Assembly (NCBI GenBank): GCA_937934645.1
Contig: CALGYZ010000091.1
Location: 1-63,665, forward strand
DNA length: 63,665 nt
Direction: 5' to 3'
Source: an uncultured Bacillaceae bacterium
Lineage (GTDB): Bacteria; Bacillota; Bacilli; Bacillales; Caldibacillaceae
Shown: positions 51,699 through 60,241 of the stretch, one piece after another
Position numbering within the stretch: position 1 is the stretch's first letter
Layout: each line of letters begins with the position of its first letter
The notes under the pieces: model-generated
The model's database searches: none
Told to the model about the DNA's origin: nothing
The model's input: the letters and a program-made list of their open reading frames with translations, nothing else
Translations under genes and position numbers: made by a program

Positions 51699-51742
51699 AA
51701 TGTTGAAATCCGACCGGAGTCCTACCGGTGAATTTCAACATG
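51699..51742 (-). terminator. terminator of the DsbA-like gene
   Basis: Minus strand: ATGTTGAAAT/ATTTCAACAT with an inner CCGG pair, tail TTTTTTTAT. Confidence 0.85.
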
Positions 51743-51782
51743 AATTTTCTGTGTCACGGCTATAAGATTTTTATTGCCGGAT

Positions 51783-52496
51783 TTAAATCTTGCATCCGTC
51801 CGGGCCGCAGTTTCCCCCCTGATCCTCATTTCCGGACATTTCGATAAAAGACGGCTGATCCTCCTCTTCCCATGCTTTTTGAAACGCATTGAGAAAAACT
51901 TCAACCGGCTGTGCCCCGGAAATAGCGTACTTGCGGTTGATGACAAAAAACGGTACCCCGCGAACGCCGATTTGCGCTGCTTCTTTCTCATCCGCACGGA
52001 CTTCATCTCCGTATTCATCCCCTGCAAGCATCTTCTCCGTTTGTTCCTGCGACAGGCCGACTTCTTCCGCCAGCCGGATTAATGTTTCATGGTCAGCAAT
52101 CCGTTTGGATTCGATAAAGTACGCTTTTAACAGCCGTTCGGTCATTTCATGTCCTTTTCCTCTGGCCTCCGCGAACTTTGCCAACCGGTGGGCGTCAAAA
52201 GTATTTTCGGGAGACAGCGTATCAAAATTATAATCGAGTCCGGCTTCCTTAGCCTGCCGGATGACATTCTCATTCATTTCCTTTGCCTGCTCGACACTGA
52301 TTCCGTATTTTTCCGCCAAATGCTCATGGATGCTCACGGAATAGTCCGTTTTGCAATCCGGATCAAGTTCAAAACTTTTAAAAACCACTTCTACTTGATC
52401 TCTATGGGGAAACTGTTCCAAAGCGGCTTCCAGCCGTCGTTTTCCAATGTAACAAAATGGGCAGACATAATCCGACCACACTTCAATCTTCATCAT
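51783..52496 (-). CDS. DsbA family oxidoreductase, FrnE/YwbO-like
   Basis: 237 aa. Thioredoxin-fold active site CPFC at residue 12 in VWSDYVCPFCYIGKRRL, helical insertion in the middle (FDAHRLAKFAEARGKG) and cis-proline GVRGVPFFVI. The C-terminal tail has two more cysteines (GGNCGPDGC), not usual in the family as I know it. No signal peptide: cytoplasmic. Polyketide-type FrnE or stress role is inferred only. ATG 52496 or the next codon; both behind GGGGTGAA. Confidence 0.88.
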   Translation of the reverse strand: MMKIEVWSDYVCPFCYIGKRRLEAALEQFPHRDQVEVVFKSFELDPDCKTDYSVSIHEHLAEKYGISVEQAKEMNENVIRQAKEAGLDYNFDTLSPENTFDAHRLAKFAEARGKGHEMTERLLKAYFIESKRIADHETLIRLAEEVGLSQEQTEKMLAGDEYGDEVRADEKEAAQIGVRGVPFFVINRKYAISGAQPVEVFLNAFQKAWEEEDQPSFIEMSGNEDQGGNCGPDGCKI

Positions 52497-52576
52497 TTCA
52501 CCCCGTTTGTACTATGTATGTTTAATATACGTTTCCTATGTTAGCACGGAAATCTATTTTCCCTTAATCATATGCT

Positions 52577-54016
52577 TTATTTTTTATTTTCATCCTCCAT
52601 ATTTCCGGTGGATTTCACCGGCAGCCAAATCGTAAATTTTGTTCCTTTGCCTTTTTCACTTGCAACGTCAATTTTTCCATCATGCAAAATCACCAATTGT
52701 TTTACAATCGATAGCCCGAGGCCGAATTCCCCGAATGGATTTGACCTTCTCGACAGATCGGCTTTGTAAAAACGCCGCCATATATTTTCAATATCCGCAG
52801 GATCAATGCCGATGCCCGTATCTTCAATTTCAATGACCGTTTCCTCCCCGCTCATACGACCGCGTAAAATGATTGATCCGTTTTCCGTGAACTGGATACT
52901 GTTTTTTGTTATGTTCAGTAAAATTTGCACGAGTCGGTCATAGTCGGCATAAACATAAGGCTCACCCTCAACTTCGATTACAATTTCATTGTTCTTTTCC
53001 CTCGCCTGCATCGTCAATTGTTCTTTTATGATTTCCAAGATCTCCCGCAGGTCAATTTCTTCTTTTTGCAACCGGATTTGATTGGAACGGATTTTTTCAT
53101 AATCCAGGTTTTCATTGACGAGGCGGATGAGACGTTTCGTTTCTTGGCGGACGAGATTCAGGCCTTTCTCCCTTTCCTCTTCCGGGATCATATCGTTGGC
53201 TATTCCTTCAATAATCCCGCTAATCGTCGTTAGCGGCGTCCGCATTTCATGGGATACATCCGCAATAAACTGTCTCCGGCGGTTTTCCAGGCTTTCAATT
53301 TCTTCCTGCGACTTATGCAATTGTTCAACCATCTTATTGAAATCCTTTGCCAGCTCACCGATCTCATCAAAATCCGAATCCCTGACCGTCACGGTATAGT
53401 CGCCTTTGGCAACTGCGGATGTCGCTTTCTTTAATTGGTCAATTCTCCGTACGTGGATTTTTGAAAGGACGAAGCTGATGAAAAACGAAATGAAAAGGGC
53501 GAACACCACAGTAATGATTAAATACTGGTTAAACTCGCTGACGATTTCCCTCAATCCGCTGACCGGCGCCGTCAGCACAATGCCGCCCAGTAAATACCCG
53601 TGTTTTTTATACGGTAAAATAACGAGGGATACCGCCTGGTCAAACCGGTTAAAGTCGACATGGACAATAACCTTTTCCCCTTTTTTAATTTTTCTCCATT
53701 CTTCATTGGTAAATTTTATTTGGACATTGTTTTTATCCGGGGGATAAATGATTTGTCCCTCAGCATCAAACATCGTGAGGAAAATATTCCGCTTTTCCAG
53801 GACCTTCTCATACTCCCGCAGCAAAATCGTGTTAGGAAAGAGGGTGGAATCGAGGTCTTCTAAAATGTTTTCACCGTAATTGACCAGTTCTTCTTCTTTA
53901 TTTTTATATACTAACGTTTCCACATATTGGGAAACGAGTAAACTTAAAATGATAAACGCAATCGTTAAAATTCCGAAGTGGCTTAGCATTTGCTGGTGAA
54001 AAAATTTGAACTTCAT
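52577..54016 (-). CDS. yclK: sensor histidine kinase, YclK-like
   Basis: 479 aa. Two membrane helices (~9-29 and ~160-185) flank an external domain of ~130 residues; then HAMP (IRRIDQLKKATSAVAKGDY), H-box ADVSHEMRTPLTTISG with phospho-His, N-box LLNITKNSIQF, G1 EIEDTGIGIDPAD, G2 FGLGLSIVKQ. Partner of the response regulator, whose stop overlaps its start (ATGA). The likeness to B. subtilis YclJK is based on the operator repeats and my memory of the regulator. Confidence 0.86.
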   Translation of the reverse strand: MKFKFFHQQMLSHFGILTIAFIILSLLVSQYVETLVYKNKEEELVNYGENILEDLDSTLFPNTILLREYEKVLEKRNIFLTMFDAEGQIIYPPDKNNVQIKFTNEEWRKIKKGEKVIVHVDFNRFDQAVSLVILPYKKHGYLLGGIVLTAPVSGLREIVSEFNQYLIITVVFALFISFFISFVLSKIHVRRIDQLKKATSAVAKGDYTVTVRDSDFDEIGELAKDFNKMVEQLHKSQEEIESLENRRRQFIADVSHEMRTPLTTISGIIEGIANDMIPEEEREKGLNLVRQETKRLIRLVNENLDYEKIRSNQIRLQKEEIDLREILEIIKEQLTMQAREKNNEIVIEVEGEPYVYADYDRLVQILLNITKNSIQFTENGSIILRGRMSGEETVIEIEDTGIGIDPADIENIWRRFYKADLSRRSNPFGEFGLGLSIVKQLVILHDGKIDVASEKGKGTKFTIWLPVKSTGNMEDENKK

Positions 54017-54708
54017 TGTTCCACCTGCTCGTCAAATTTATAGCCGACTCCCCAAACCGTATGAAAGAAAGGCTGGTTTTCCTTTTCCAGTTTTTTTCTC
54101 AACCTTTTAATATGGACATCGACTGTCCGCTCATCACCATAAAATTGGTATCCCCACACCCGGTCCAAAATTTGCTCCCGGGAAAATACTTGCCGGGGAT
54201 GTTGCAGGAAAAACAACAATAAATCAAATTCCTTCGGTGTTAAATTCGGCACCGGTTCGCCGTTCAGAAACACTTCCCGCGTATCTTTATTCACTTTAAA
54301 ATGAACGGATTCTATAATATTTTCCTCCGTTTTTTGCTCGCTAGCATATTTTGCCCTTCTCGTGACCGCTTTGATTCTTGCCATTAACGTCAGCGGGCTG
54401 AACGGCTTTGTCACATAATCGTCCGCTCCCATCTCAAGGCCGAGAACCTGGTCGGACTCCGAATCTTTTGCCGTCAGCATAATAATCGGCACCCGGTTTT
54501 TATTTTCCCGTATTTTCCTGCAAATCGTTACCCCGTCCATTCCCGGAAGCATCCAGTCGATAATAATTAAGTCCCATTTTCCGCTGACCGCCCGCTCATA
54601 CCCTTCTTTGCCGTCATGGACAAATTCCCCTTTAATTCCTTCTTTGATAAAGAACATCTCGATCATCGAGCAAACATTTTCATTATCTTCTATTACTAAT
54701 ACATTCAT
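54013..54708 (-). CDS. yclJ: OmpR-family response regulator, YclJ-like
   Basis: 231 aa. Receiver domain: acidic VIEDNE, phosphorylation Asp in IIDWMLPGMDG (residue ~52), conserved Thr in MLTAKDSESD, Lys in DDYVTKPFSP. Winged-helix DNA-binding domain with LTPKEFDLLLFFLQHP and DERTVDVHIKRLRKKL. The start ATG 54708 lies 8 nt behind AGGAG; an ATG six nt earlier is too close to it. Tandem TTCATA repeats upstream match the type of site I recall for YclJ. Confidence 0.85.
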   Translation of the reverse strand: MNVLVIEDNENVCSMIEMFFIKEGIKGEFVHDGKEGYERAVSGKWDLIIIDWMLPGMDGVTICRKIRENKNRVPIIMLTAKDSESDQVLGLEMGADDYVTKPFSPLTLMARIKAVTRRAKYASEQKTEENIIESVHFKVNKDTREVFLNGEPVPNLTPKEFDLLLFFLQHPRQVFSREQILDRVWGYQFYGDERTVDVHIKRLRKKLEKENQPFFHTVWGVGYKFDEQVEQ

Positions 54709-54774
54709 GTCCATCACTCCTGTGTGCGGCTTAAAAATTCCGTTCATTTAAAAATTAAAACTTGCATCCGAAAA

Positions 54775-54834
54775 TATCAACTTTTTTTATTTTCATGTTT
54801 CATTCATTGTTTTTTCATACTTTTTTCATAATTA
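54775..54834 (-). promoter_or_regulatory. promoter with tandem TTCATA repeats upstream of the response regulator
   Basis: Plus strand reading: TTCATACTTT T TTCATAATTA at 54814-54834, two 10-bp repeats one helical turn apart, typical for an OmpR-type regulator dimer. On the minus strand, a -35 TTGATA (54775-54780) 17 bp from a weak -10 TAATTT follows. The repeats lie upstream of the -35, suited to autoactivation. Confidence 0.55.
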
Positions 54835-54838
54835 TCCG

Positions 54839-54856
54839 TTACATTAAAAAATGTAA
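54839..54856. repeat. inverted repeat next to the TTCATA repeats
   Basis: TTACATT-AAAA-AATGTAA, a perfect 7-bp inverted repeat 130 bp before the response regulator; could be an additional operator. Confidence 0.4.
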
Positions 54857-54882
54857 TGGCTCTCCTTCCTTTTCATATTAAA

Positions 54883-54911
54883 GGGCTGCCCCTTCCCTTT
54901 GGCAGCCCCGT
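54883..54911. terminator. hairpin GGGCTGCC/GGCAGCCC
   Basis: Perfect 8-bp stem with 10-nt loop; on the minus strand followed by TTTAAT. Possibly a second-stage terminator for uppP. Confidence 0.45.
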
Positions 54912-54964
54912 CCATGTAGCTTTTCTCACATTCCCCCTAACATAAATAAGTCTCCTCTTAATTA

Positions 54965-55010
54965 AAAAAAGGATTTGACCGGAAACTTCTTCCGGCAAAT
55001 CCTTTTTTCT
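54965..55010 (-). terminator. terminator of uppP
   Basis: Minus strand: AAAGGATTTGCCGGAA/TTCCGGTCAAATCCTTT, tail TTTTAATT; strong. Confidence 0.9.
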
Positions 55011-55021
55011 TTGCTCCTCCG

Positions 55022-55864
55022 TTACATATATAGAAAGAACAGAATAAGCAATGCGAGCACAATTCGGTATACCGCAAACGGCACCAGTTTAATCCGGTTG
55101 ATTAATTTCAAGAAAAAACGTATGGACACAAGTGCAAAGATAAAGGCGCTGATAAAACCGGTGACGAAAAACGGCCAGGCATCCGCCGAGAAATATTCCC
55201 AATTTTTTACGAGGGAAAGAAAGCTCGCCCCCGCCATAATCGGTACTGCCATGATAAATGTAAAGTCTGAAGCTGCCCGGTGGCTGAGCCCCATGATGAC
55301 TCCCCCGGAAATCGTTGCACCGGAGCGGGAAAAACCCGGCCACAACGATAAACACTGAAACAAACCGATATAAAACGCCTGTTTATATGTAATTTCGTCC
55401 ACCGTCTCCACGGAAGGGCGTTTACCGCTGTACCGGTCAGCAATAATCATAAGCACGGCACCAAAAATTAATGCCAGGACAACGTAATTAACAGAAAATA
55501 AATATTCATCAATGATGTCTTCAAAAAAGAAACCTAAAACGGCCGCTGGGAGCAAACCAGTGATAATATGTGACAGCCTCAATCGGGCCGGAGGTTTATC
55601 CCCCAGTTTATAAACTTTCTTTCCCAGACCGAGCAAATCAAGAATTCGCTCTTTAAATACAACAACGACTGCAAGAATCGAGCCGAGCTGAATGACAACT
55701 TTAAACGTGTTGGCGACATAACCGCTACCTAAAAATTCTTTTGACTGCAACCAAAGATCATCAACAATAATCATATGGCCCGTCGATGAAACCGGGGCAA
55801 ATTCCGTTAACCCTTCCACCATTCCCAAAATTAACGCCTTTATAAACCCGACAAGATCCATCAT
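55022..55864 (-). CDS. uppP: undecaprenyl-diphosphatase UppP (BacA)
   Basis: 280 aa with seven to eight membrane helices. Catalytic motifs LGMVEGLTEFAPVSSTGHM and PGFSRSGATISGG (the Arg/Ser set). Removes a phosphate from undecaprenyl diphosphate so the carrier lipid can be recycled; overexpression confers bacitracin resistance. ATG 55864 behind GGGAG; 55861 is possible. Followed upstream by dedA on the same strand with a 33-bp gap, a sensible pair for lipid-carrier traffic. Confidence 0.93.
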   Translation of the reverse strand: MMDLVGFIKALILGMVEGLTEFAPVSSTGHMIIVDDLWLQSKEFLGSGYVANTFKVVIQLGSILAVVVVFKERILDLLGLGKKVYKLGDKPPARLRLSHIITGLLPAAVLGFFFEDIIDEYLFSVNYVVLALIFGAVLMIIADRYSGKRPSVETVDEITYKQAFYIGLFQCLSLWPGFSRSGATISGGVIMGLSHRAASDFTFIMAVPIMAGASFLSLVKNWEYFSADAWPFFVTGFISAFIFALVSIRFFLKLINRIKLVPFAVYRIVLALLILFFLYM

Positions 55865-55897
55865 GAAAGCTCCCTCATTTTCAAATAGAAACATAAT

Positions 55898-56509
55898 CTA
55901 TCTCCGGTTTTTTGAGCGCTGGAAAAAATAAACGATAACAGCGACAACCGAAAGTGCGATCAGCAGGTAAACAATATTGGAGTAGATATCAAGGTAATAG
56001 ACGACGATTTCCCAGGACTCACCCAAAAGCGCCCCTAAAGCAACGAGAACGGAATTCCAAATGATTGTACCGATGGTCGTGAAAAAGAGGAACAAAGGAA
56101 AATTCATATGGGACATGCCTGCAGGAATGGAAATCAAGCTCCGGATCAGAGGGACCATCCGGCAAAAGAACACGGTCCAATAGCCGTATTTTTGAAACCA
56201 GCGGTCCGCTTTACGGACATCTTCCTGTTTTATCCTTAATATATGTCCCCAGCGCCCGACAATATACTCCAGTTTTTCAATATCCACAATCCGTCCGATT
56301 CCGTATAAAATGATTGCTCCCGCAACAGACCCAGCGGTGGCCCAGATGATGACGCCCAAAACGGTTAAGTTGGTTTTCGTTGTCATAAAGCCGCCGAAGG
56401 TAAGAATTACTTCAGAGGGAATTGGCGGAAAAATATTTTCCAGACAAATTAATAAAAACACACCGATATAACCGAATTGTTCCATTATATCTGTAATCCA
56501 GCCTTCCAT
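55898..56509 (-). CDS. DedA family membrane protein
   Basis: 203 aa. DedA/SNARE-associated motif: E-N-IFPPIPSEVILTFGGF, GSVAGAIILYGIGR, FCRMVPLIRSLISIPAGMSHM (the G-[FYL]-x-R-R/PxxR-like segment). Some DedA proteins translocate undecaprenyl phosphate, which fits the next gene uppP; this is inferred. ATG 56509 behind AGGTGGG. Confidence 0.88.
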   Translation of the reverse strand: MEGWITDIMEQFGYIGVFLLICLENIFPPIPSEVILTFGGFMTTKTNLTVLGVIIWATAGSVAGAIILYGIGRIVDIEKLEYIVGRWGHILRIKQEDVRKADRWFQKYGYWTVFFCRMVPLIRSLISIPAGMSHMNFPLFLFFTTIGTIIWNSVLVALGALLGESWEIVVYYLDIYSNIVYLLIALSVVAVIVYFFQRSKNRR

Positions 56510-56644
56510 TTTTACCCACCTTTAAACTTGTACATATTCAAATATATTTATATTCCGAAAAGTTTATTCGAATCCAAAGGAACCGGTCTCCAGACAAATT
56601 CTTTTATATCATATCATCAATCCGGCAATTCCGGAAGGACGGCA

Positions 56645-56675
56645 TGAAAAAGGCGGGATTCAATCCCGCCTTTTC
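56645..56675 (-). terminator. terminator of ypzG
   Basis: AAAGGCGGGATT/AATCCCGCCTTT, minus-strand tail TTCATG. Confidence 0.85.
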
Positions 56676-56680
56676 CTCTC

Positions 56681-56833
56681 CTACCAGCGATGAGCTTTTG
56701 CATCACTTCTCAAAATAATTTTATCCAATGTCATTTGTGTTTGACCGTTTACCTGTGATTTAAAGCGTTTCGGCCTTGTCCAATTGTGACGGAACAACCT
56801 GGATGTCGGTTCCGTTCGGTCATTAAAACGCAT
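56681..56833 (-). CDS. ypzG: YpzG family small protein
   Basis: 50 aa, basic, no membrane helix. The pieces NWTRPKRFKSQVNGQTQMT and ILRSDAKAHRW look like the small Bacillus protein YpzG as I remember it; the family is otherwise uncharacterised. ATG at 56833 behind GGGAGTGAT is preferred to the open frame to 56884. Single gene with terminator, divergent to qoxA. Confidence 0.75.
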   Translation of the reverse strand: MRFNDRTEPTSRLFRHNWTRPKRFKSQVNGQTQMTLDKIILRSDAKAHRW

Positions 56834-57100
56834 CGGATCACTCCCTGGCAGGATTCGATATTCTTTCAATAGAAAGAATATCACTCATAGTATGTGAAAC
56901 CGGACCAAAAATATAATTGTTACAAATATTAACAAAAAAAGCATATTTTTTGTCATTTCATGCCGAAATTTGTAAAATAGCGTTAACAATTCCCAGAATT
57001 TTTTCGACAAACTTAATTATTGTTACATAATTTCTTTAAATGACATTTTTATCCTTAACCAATTTGTAACAATTAAGAGCTTCCATTTCCATTTTTTTGG

Positions 57101-57131
57101 TTTACAATATATGTGTAGTGTTAACTATACT
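57101..57131 (+). promoter_or_regulatory. promoter of qoxABCD
   Basis: -35 TTTACA (57101-57106), 19-bp spacer, -10 TATACT (57126-57131); TTACAA with an 18-bp spacer is an equivalent reading. Predicted start near 57138 leaves a 165-nt leader. Confidence 0.55.
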
Positions 57132-57202
57132 GTGATAATTCAGTTCGCTGAAATGTAAAATGATTTCCCTTTTATTCACCAGCGTTGTAACATTTTTGTA
57201 AA

Positions 57203-57270
57203 ACAGCCAATATTTTTGTCTGATTTGTTAACACAATCAGCAAAAATATTGGCTGTGCTCTGCTTTTTTA
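57203..57270 (+). terminator. long hairpin in the qox leader, possible attenuator
   Basis: 16 bp ACAGCCAATATTTTTG (57203-57218) pair with CAAAAATATTGGCTGT (57241-57256), continued by CTGATT/AATCAG, one bulge only. After seven nt comes TTTTTT. Too long and close to the gene to be random; either an attenuator or an end of an upstream-initiated RNA. Confidence 0.6.
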
Positions 57271-57303
57271 GATTCTACTATTTTTGAAGAAAGGGAGAGT
57301 CAT

Positions 57304-58278
57304 ATGAAAAAGAGGAAAAGCCTGTTGTTGTCGGCTCTTTCAGTCTTTCTCGTCACTTTGCTGAGTGGCTGTGAACTGGCTGAAGTCATCGTTTTTAATC
57401 CAAAGGGACCGCAGGCGCAAAAAATCCTTGATTTAATTAACTGGTCTCTGTTTTGGATTGGACTCATCGTGGCTGTAGTTTATATCTTATTTGTGATCTT
57501 TGTTTGGAAATACCGCGCCCGTCCTGAAAATGAAAACTATGAACCGCCACAGGAGAAAGGCAACAAAGTTGTCGAGACAATCTGGACGGCCATTCCGGTT
57601 ATCATTGTTATTTTGCTTATGATTCCTACGGTTACAACTTTGTATGATCTGGAAGAAGTACCCGAAGGATATGAAGATGAAGAACCGTTGGTGATCCATG
57701 TAACTTCAGCGGACTGGAAATGGATCTTCAGCTATCCTGAAGAAAACATTGAAACCGTTAACTATATTAATATTCCTGTAGACCGCCCCATTTTGTTCAA
57801 ATTAACTTCGGCGGGAACCATGCAATCATTCTGGATTCCACAGCTTGCCGGCCAAAAATACACAATGGCAAGAATGGAAGTGGAACTGACTGCTGTGGCT
57901 GAAGAAGAGGGAACATACTGGGGCAGAAATACAAGCTTCAACGGCCAGGGATTCACGGAACAAGAATTTGAAGTGAATGCTATGAGCCAGGAAGAATTTG
58001 ATGCCTGGGTAAAAGACGCACAGCAAAACGCTCCGAAATTGACAGAGGAAATGTATGCAAAAATACTTGAACCGTCACATATGGGTAAAGAAACATATTC
58101 CAATACTCATCTTGAATGGGTTGACCATGGTGACCACCATGCCAAAACATACTTAAACCCTGAGATGTACCGTCTCGACTACGGTTATCCTGGTAAAACC
58201 TTTTATGAGGAACATGACCGGGTGATCAAACAACACAGTGCCGGAAGTAATGATGGAGGTGGCCACAGTGGACATTAA
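57304..58278 (+). CDS. qoxA: aa3-type quinol oxidase subunit II QoxA
   Basis: 324 aa lipoprotein: lipobox LSGC (Cys ~23), two membrane helices (~42-65, ~95-115), cupredoxin domain. It lacks the CuA cysteines (TMQSFWIPQLAGQKYTM has no CxxxC), so it is a quinol and not a cytochrome c oxidase. The C-terminal tail is long and His/Gly-rich, ending NDGGGHSGH. GGGAGAG before ATG 57304. First gene of qoxABCD. Confidence 0.95.
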   Translation: MKKRKSLLLSALSVFLVTLLSGCELAEVIVFNPKGPQAQKILDLINWSLFWIGLIVAVVYILFVIFVWKYRARPENENYEPPQEKGNKVVETIWTAIPVIIVILLMIPTVTTLYDLEEVPEGYEDEEPLVIHVTSADWKWIFSYPEENIETVNYINIPVDRPILFKLTSAGTMQSFWIPQLAGQKYTMARMEVELTAVAEEEGTYWGRNTSFNGQGFTEQEFEVNAMSQEEFDAWVKDAQQNAPKLTEEMYAKILEPSHMGKETYSNTHLEWVDHGDHHAKTYLNPEMYRLDYGYPGKTFYEEHDRVIKQHSAGSNDGGGHSGH

Positions 58279-60241
58279 ATGGGATAAGATTTTAGTTACC
58301 GGCGATCCGTTGATTTTGGCCTCACAAATCGCTATTGTGCTGACGATGATTGGTATCGTCGTAGGGCTCACCTATTTTAAGAAGTGGGGCTACTTATGGA
58401 GAGAATGGTTGACTTCCGTTGACCATAAGCGTATCGGTATTATGTACATGATCATGGGTGTCCTGATGTTCTTCCGCGGCGGAGTTGACGGCCTCATGAT
58501 GAAGGCACAAACAGCCGTGCCGGAGAATACTTTCCTGGATGCCCAGCACTATAACGAAGTGTTTACCACCCACGGCGTAATCATGATCCTGTTCATGGCT
58601 ATGCCGATGTTAATCGGGATCATGAACATTGTCGTACCGTTGCAAATCGGTGCACGGGACGTTGCATTTCCGCAAATGAACTTGCTCAGCTTCTGGCTGA
58701 CGTTTGCAGGTGCATTGCTCTTTAACATTTCTTTCGTTGTCGGTGGATCACCCGATGCAGGCTGGACATCCTACTTCCCACTGGCAGGTAAGGAATTTAC
58801 ACCGGGAATTGGTAACAACTATTACATGGTTGCCATTCAGATTGCCGGTTTCGGTACATTAATGACAGGTATTAACTTTATCGTTACCATCTTGAAATTG
58901 CGCGCACCCGGCATGACATTAATGAAAATGCCGATGTTTACGTGGACAACGCTGATCACATCCCTGATCATCGTTATCGCATTCCCGATCTTTACGATTG
59001 CTCTGTTACTGGGTGCATTAGACCGTATTTACGGCGCTCACTTCTTTACAGTTTCAGCCGGCGGTCTCGATATGCTCTGGGCCAACCTGTTCTGGTTATG
59101 GGCTCACCCTGAAGTGTATATCGTTATTTTACCGGCGTTCGGTATTTACTCAGAAATTGTTGCGACCTTTACGAAAAAGCGCCTTTACGGATATACGTCC
59201 ATGGTTCTTGCGATTGTTATCATTTCTGTATTGAGTATGCTCGTATGGGTCCACCACTTCTATACAATGGGTGTCGGACCAGCAGTTAACTCTGTATTCT
59301 CAATCACAACGGCTGCAATTGCCATTCCGACGGGAGTTAAGATCTTTAACTGGCTCTTTACGATGAGAAAAGGCCGGATTGAGTTTACTCAACCGATGAT
59401 GTGGACACTCGCCTTTATCCCGACCTTTACCATCGGTGGGGTTACGGGTGTTATGCTCGGTATGGCGGCGACAGACTTCCAATACCATAACACACTGTTC
59501 CTTGTCGGTCACTTCCACTATGCGTTAATTCCGGGCGTTGTGTACGCCGTATTCGCAGCGATTTACTACTGGTGGCCGAAAGTATTCGGATTTAAGTTAA
59601 GCGAGAGAATCGGAAAATGGCATTTCTGGCTGTTTAACATCGGATTTAACTTGACGTTCTTCCCGTTCTATTTGCTGGGATTAATGGGTGCAGCAAGACG
59701 GATGTATACGTACTCTGCAGAATCCGGATTCTTCCCGCTGTACTTCATTTCTGCAGTCGGTGCGTTCATTATGGCAGCAGGATTTGTCGCTTTTGCTTAC
59801 AACATTTATTGGAGTACACGTTATGCCAAACGGACGACCGCAAACGATCCGTGGGGCAATACAAGAACGCTGGAGTGGGCTACGGCAACGCCTGTTCCGC
59901 ATTACAACTTTGCAGTCATCCCTGAAGTCCGTGACGTTGACGCTTACTGGGATATGAAGAAAAATGGGGATAAGTATCTGACGCTTGAACCGAAAGATAT
60001 TAAGCCGATCCATCTGCCGAATAACTCCGGACAGCCTTTCTATATGGGTATGATGGCATTCCTTGCTGGGCTGTTCCTGGTATTCGAACTGAAAGTCCTG
60101 TTCTATATTTTCGCTGCTCTCTTCTTCGCAGGAATGATTTACCGCTCTTTCGACTATGACGAGGGTTATTACGTTCCTGTGGAAGAAATCATCGAGAAAG
60201 AGCGCACCTGGAGGGATGATTCCAAATGGAAAGCAAATTAG
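58268..60241 (+). CDS. qoxB: aa3-type quinol oxidase subunit I QoxB
   Basis: 657 aa (649 in B. subtilis), ~14 membrane helices. Heme and CuB ligands: FTTHGVIMIL, WAHPEVYIVILPAFG (His-Tyr), VWVHHFYTMG and LFLVGHFHYALIPG. Reduces O2 to water with proton pumping. GTG at 58268 begins MDIKWDKILVTGDPLIL like B. subtilis QoxB and overlaps qoxA by 11 nt; GGAGGTGG is just before it. Confidence 0.96.
   Translation: MDIKWDKILVTGDPLILASQIAIVLTMIGIVVGLTYFKKWGYLWREWLTSVDHKRIGIMYMIMGVLMFFRGGVDGLMMKAQTAVPENTFLDAQHYNEVFTTHGVIMILFMAMPMLIGIMNIVVPLQIGARDVAFPQMNLLSFWLTFAGALLFNISFVVGGSPDAGWTSYFPLAGKEFTPGIGNNYYMVAIQIAGFGTLMTGINFIVTILKLRAPGMTLMKMPMFTWTTLITSLIIVIAFPIFTIALLLGALDRIYGAHFFTVSAGGLDMLWANLFWLWAHPEVYIVILPAFGIYSEIVATFTKKRLYGYTSMVLAIVIISVLSMLVWVHHFYTMGVGPAVNSVFSITTAAIAIPTGVKIFNWLFTMRKGRIEFTQPMMWTLAFIPTFTIGGVTGVMLGMAATDFQYHNTLFLVGHFHYALIPGVVYAVFAAIYYWWPKVFGFKLSERIGKWHFWLFNIGFNLTFFPFYLLGLMGAARRMYTYSAESGFFPLYFISAVGAFIMAAGFVAFAYNIYWSTRYAKRTTANDPWGNTRTLEWATATPVPHYNFAVIPEVRDVDAYWDMKKNGDKYLTLEPKDIKPIHLPNNSGQPFYMGMMAFLAGLFLVFELKVLFYIFAALFFAGMIYRSFDYDEGYYVPVEEIIEKERTWRDDSKWKAN

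Larger units (their letters stand above)
56834..57303. other. qox-ypzG intergenic control region
   Basis: 470 bp of AT-rich DNA. It contains repeated TTGTTACA/TTGTAACA/GTTAACAA motifs at 56917-56935, 56982-56989, 57020-57027, 57064-57072, 57185-57192 and 57225-57233, a promoter for qox (57101-57131) and a long hairpin (57203-57256). No coding sequence seen. Confidence 0.7.
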
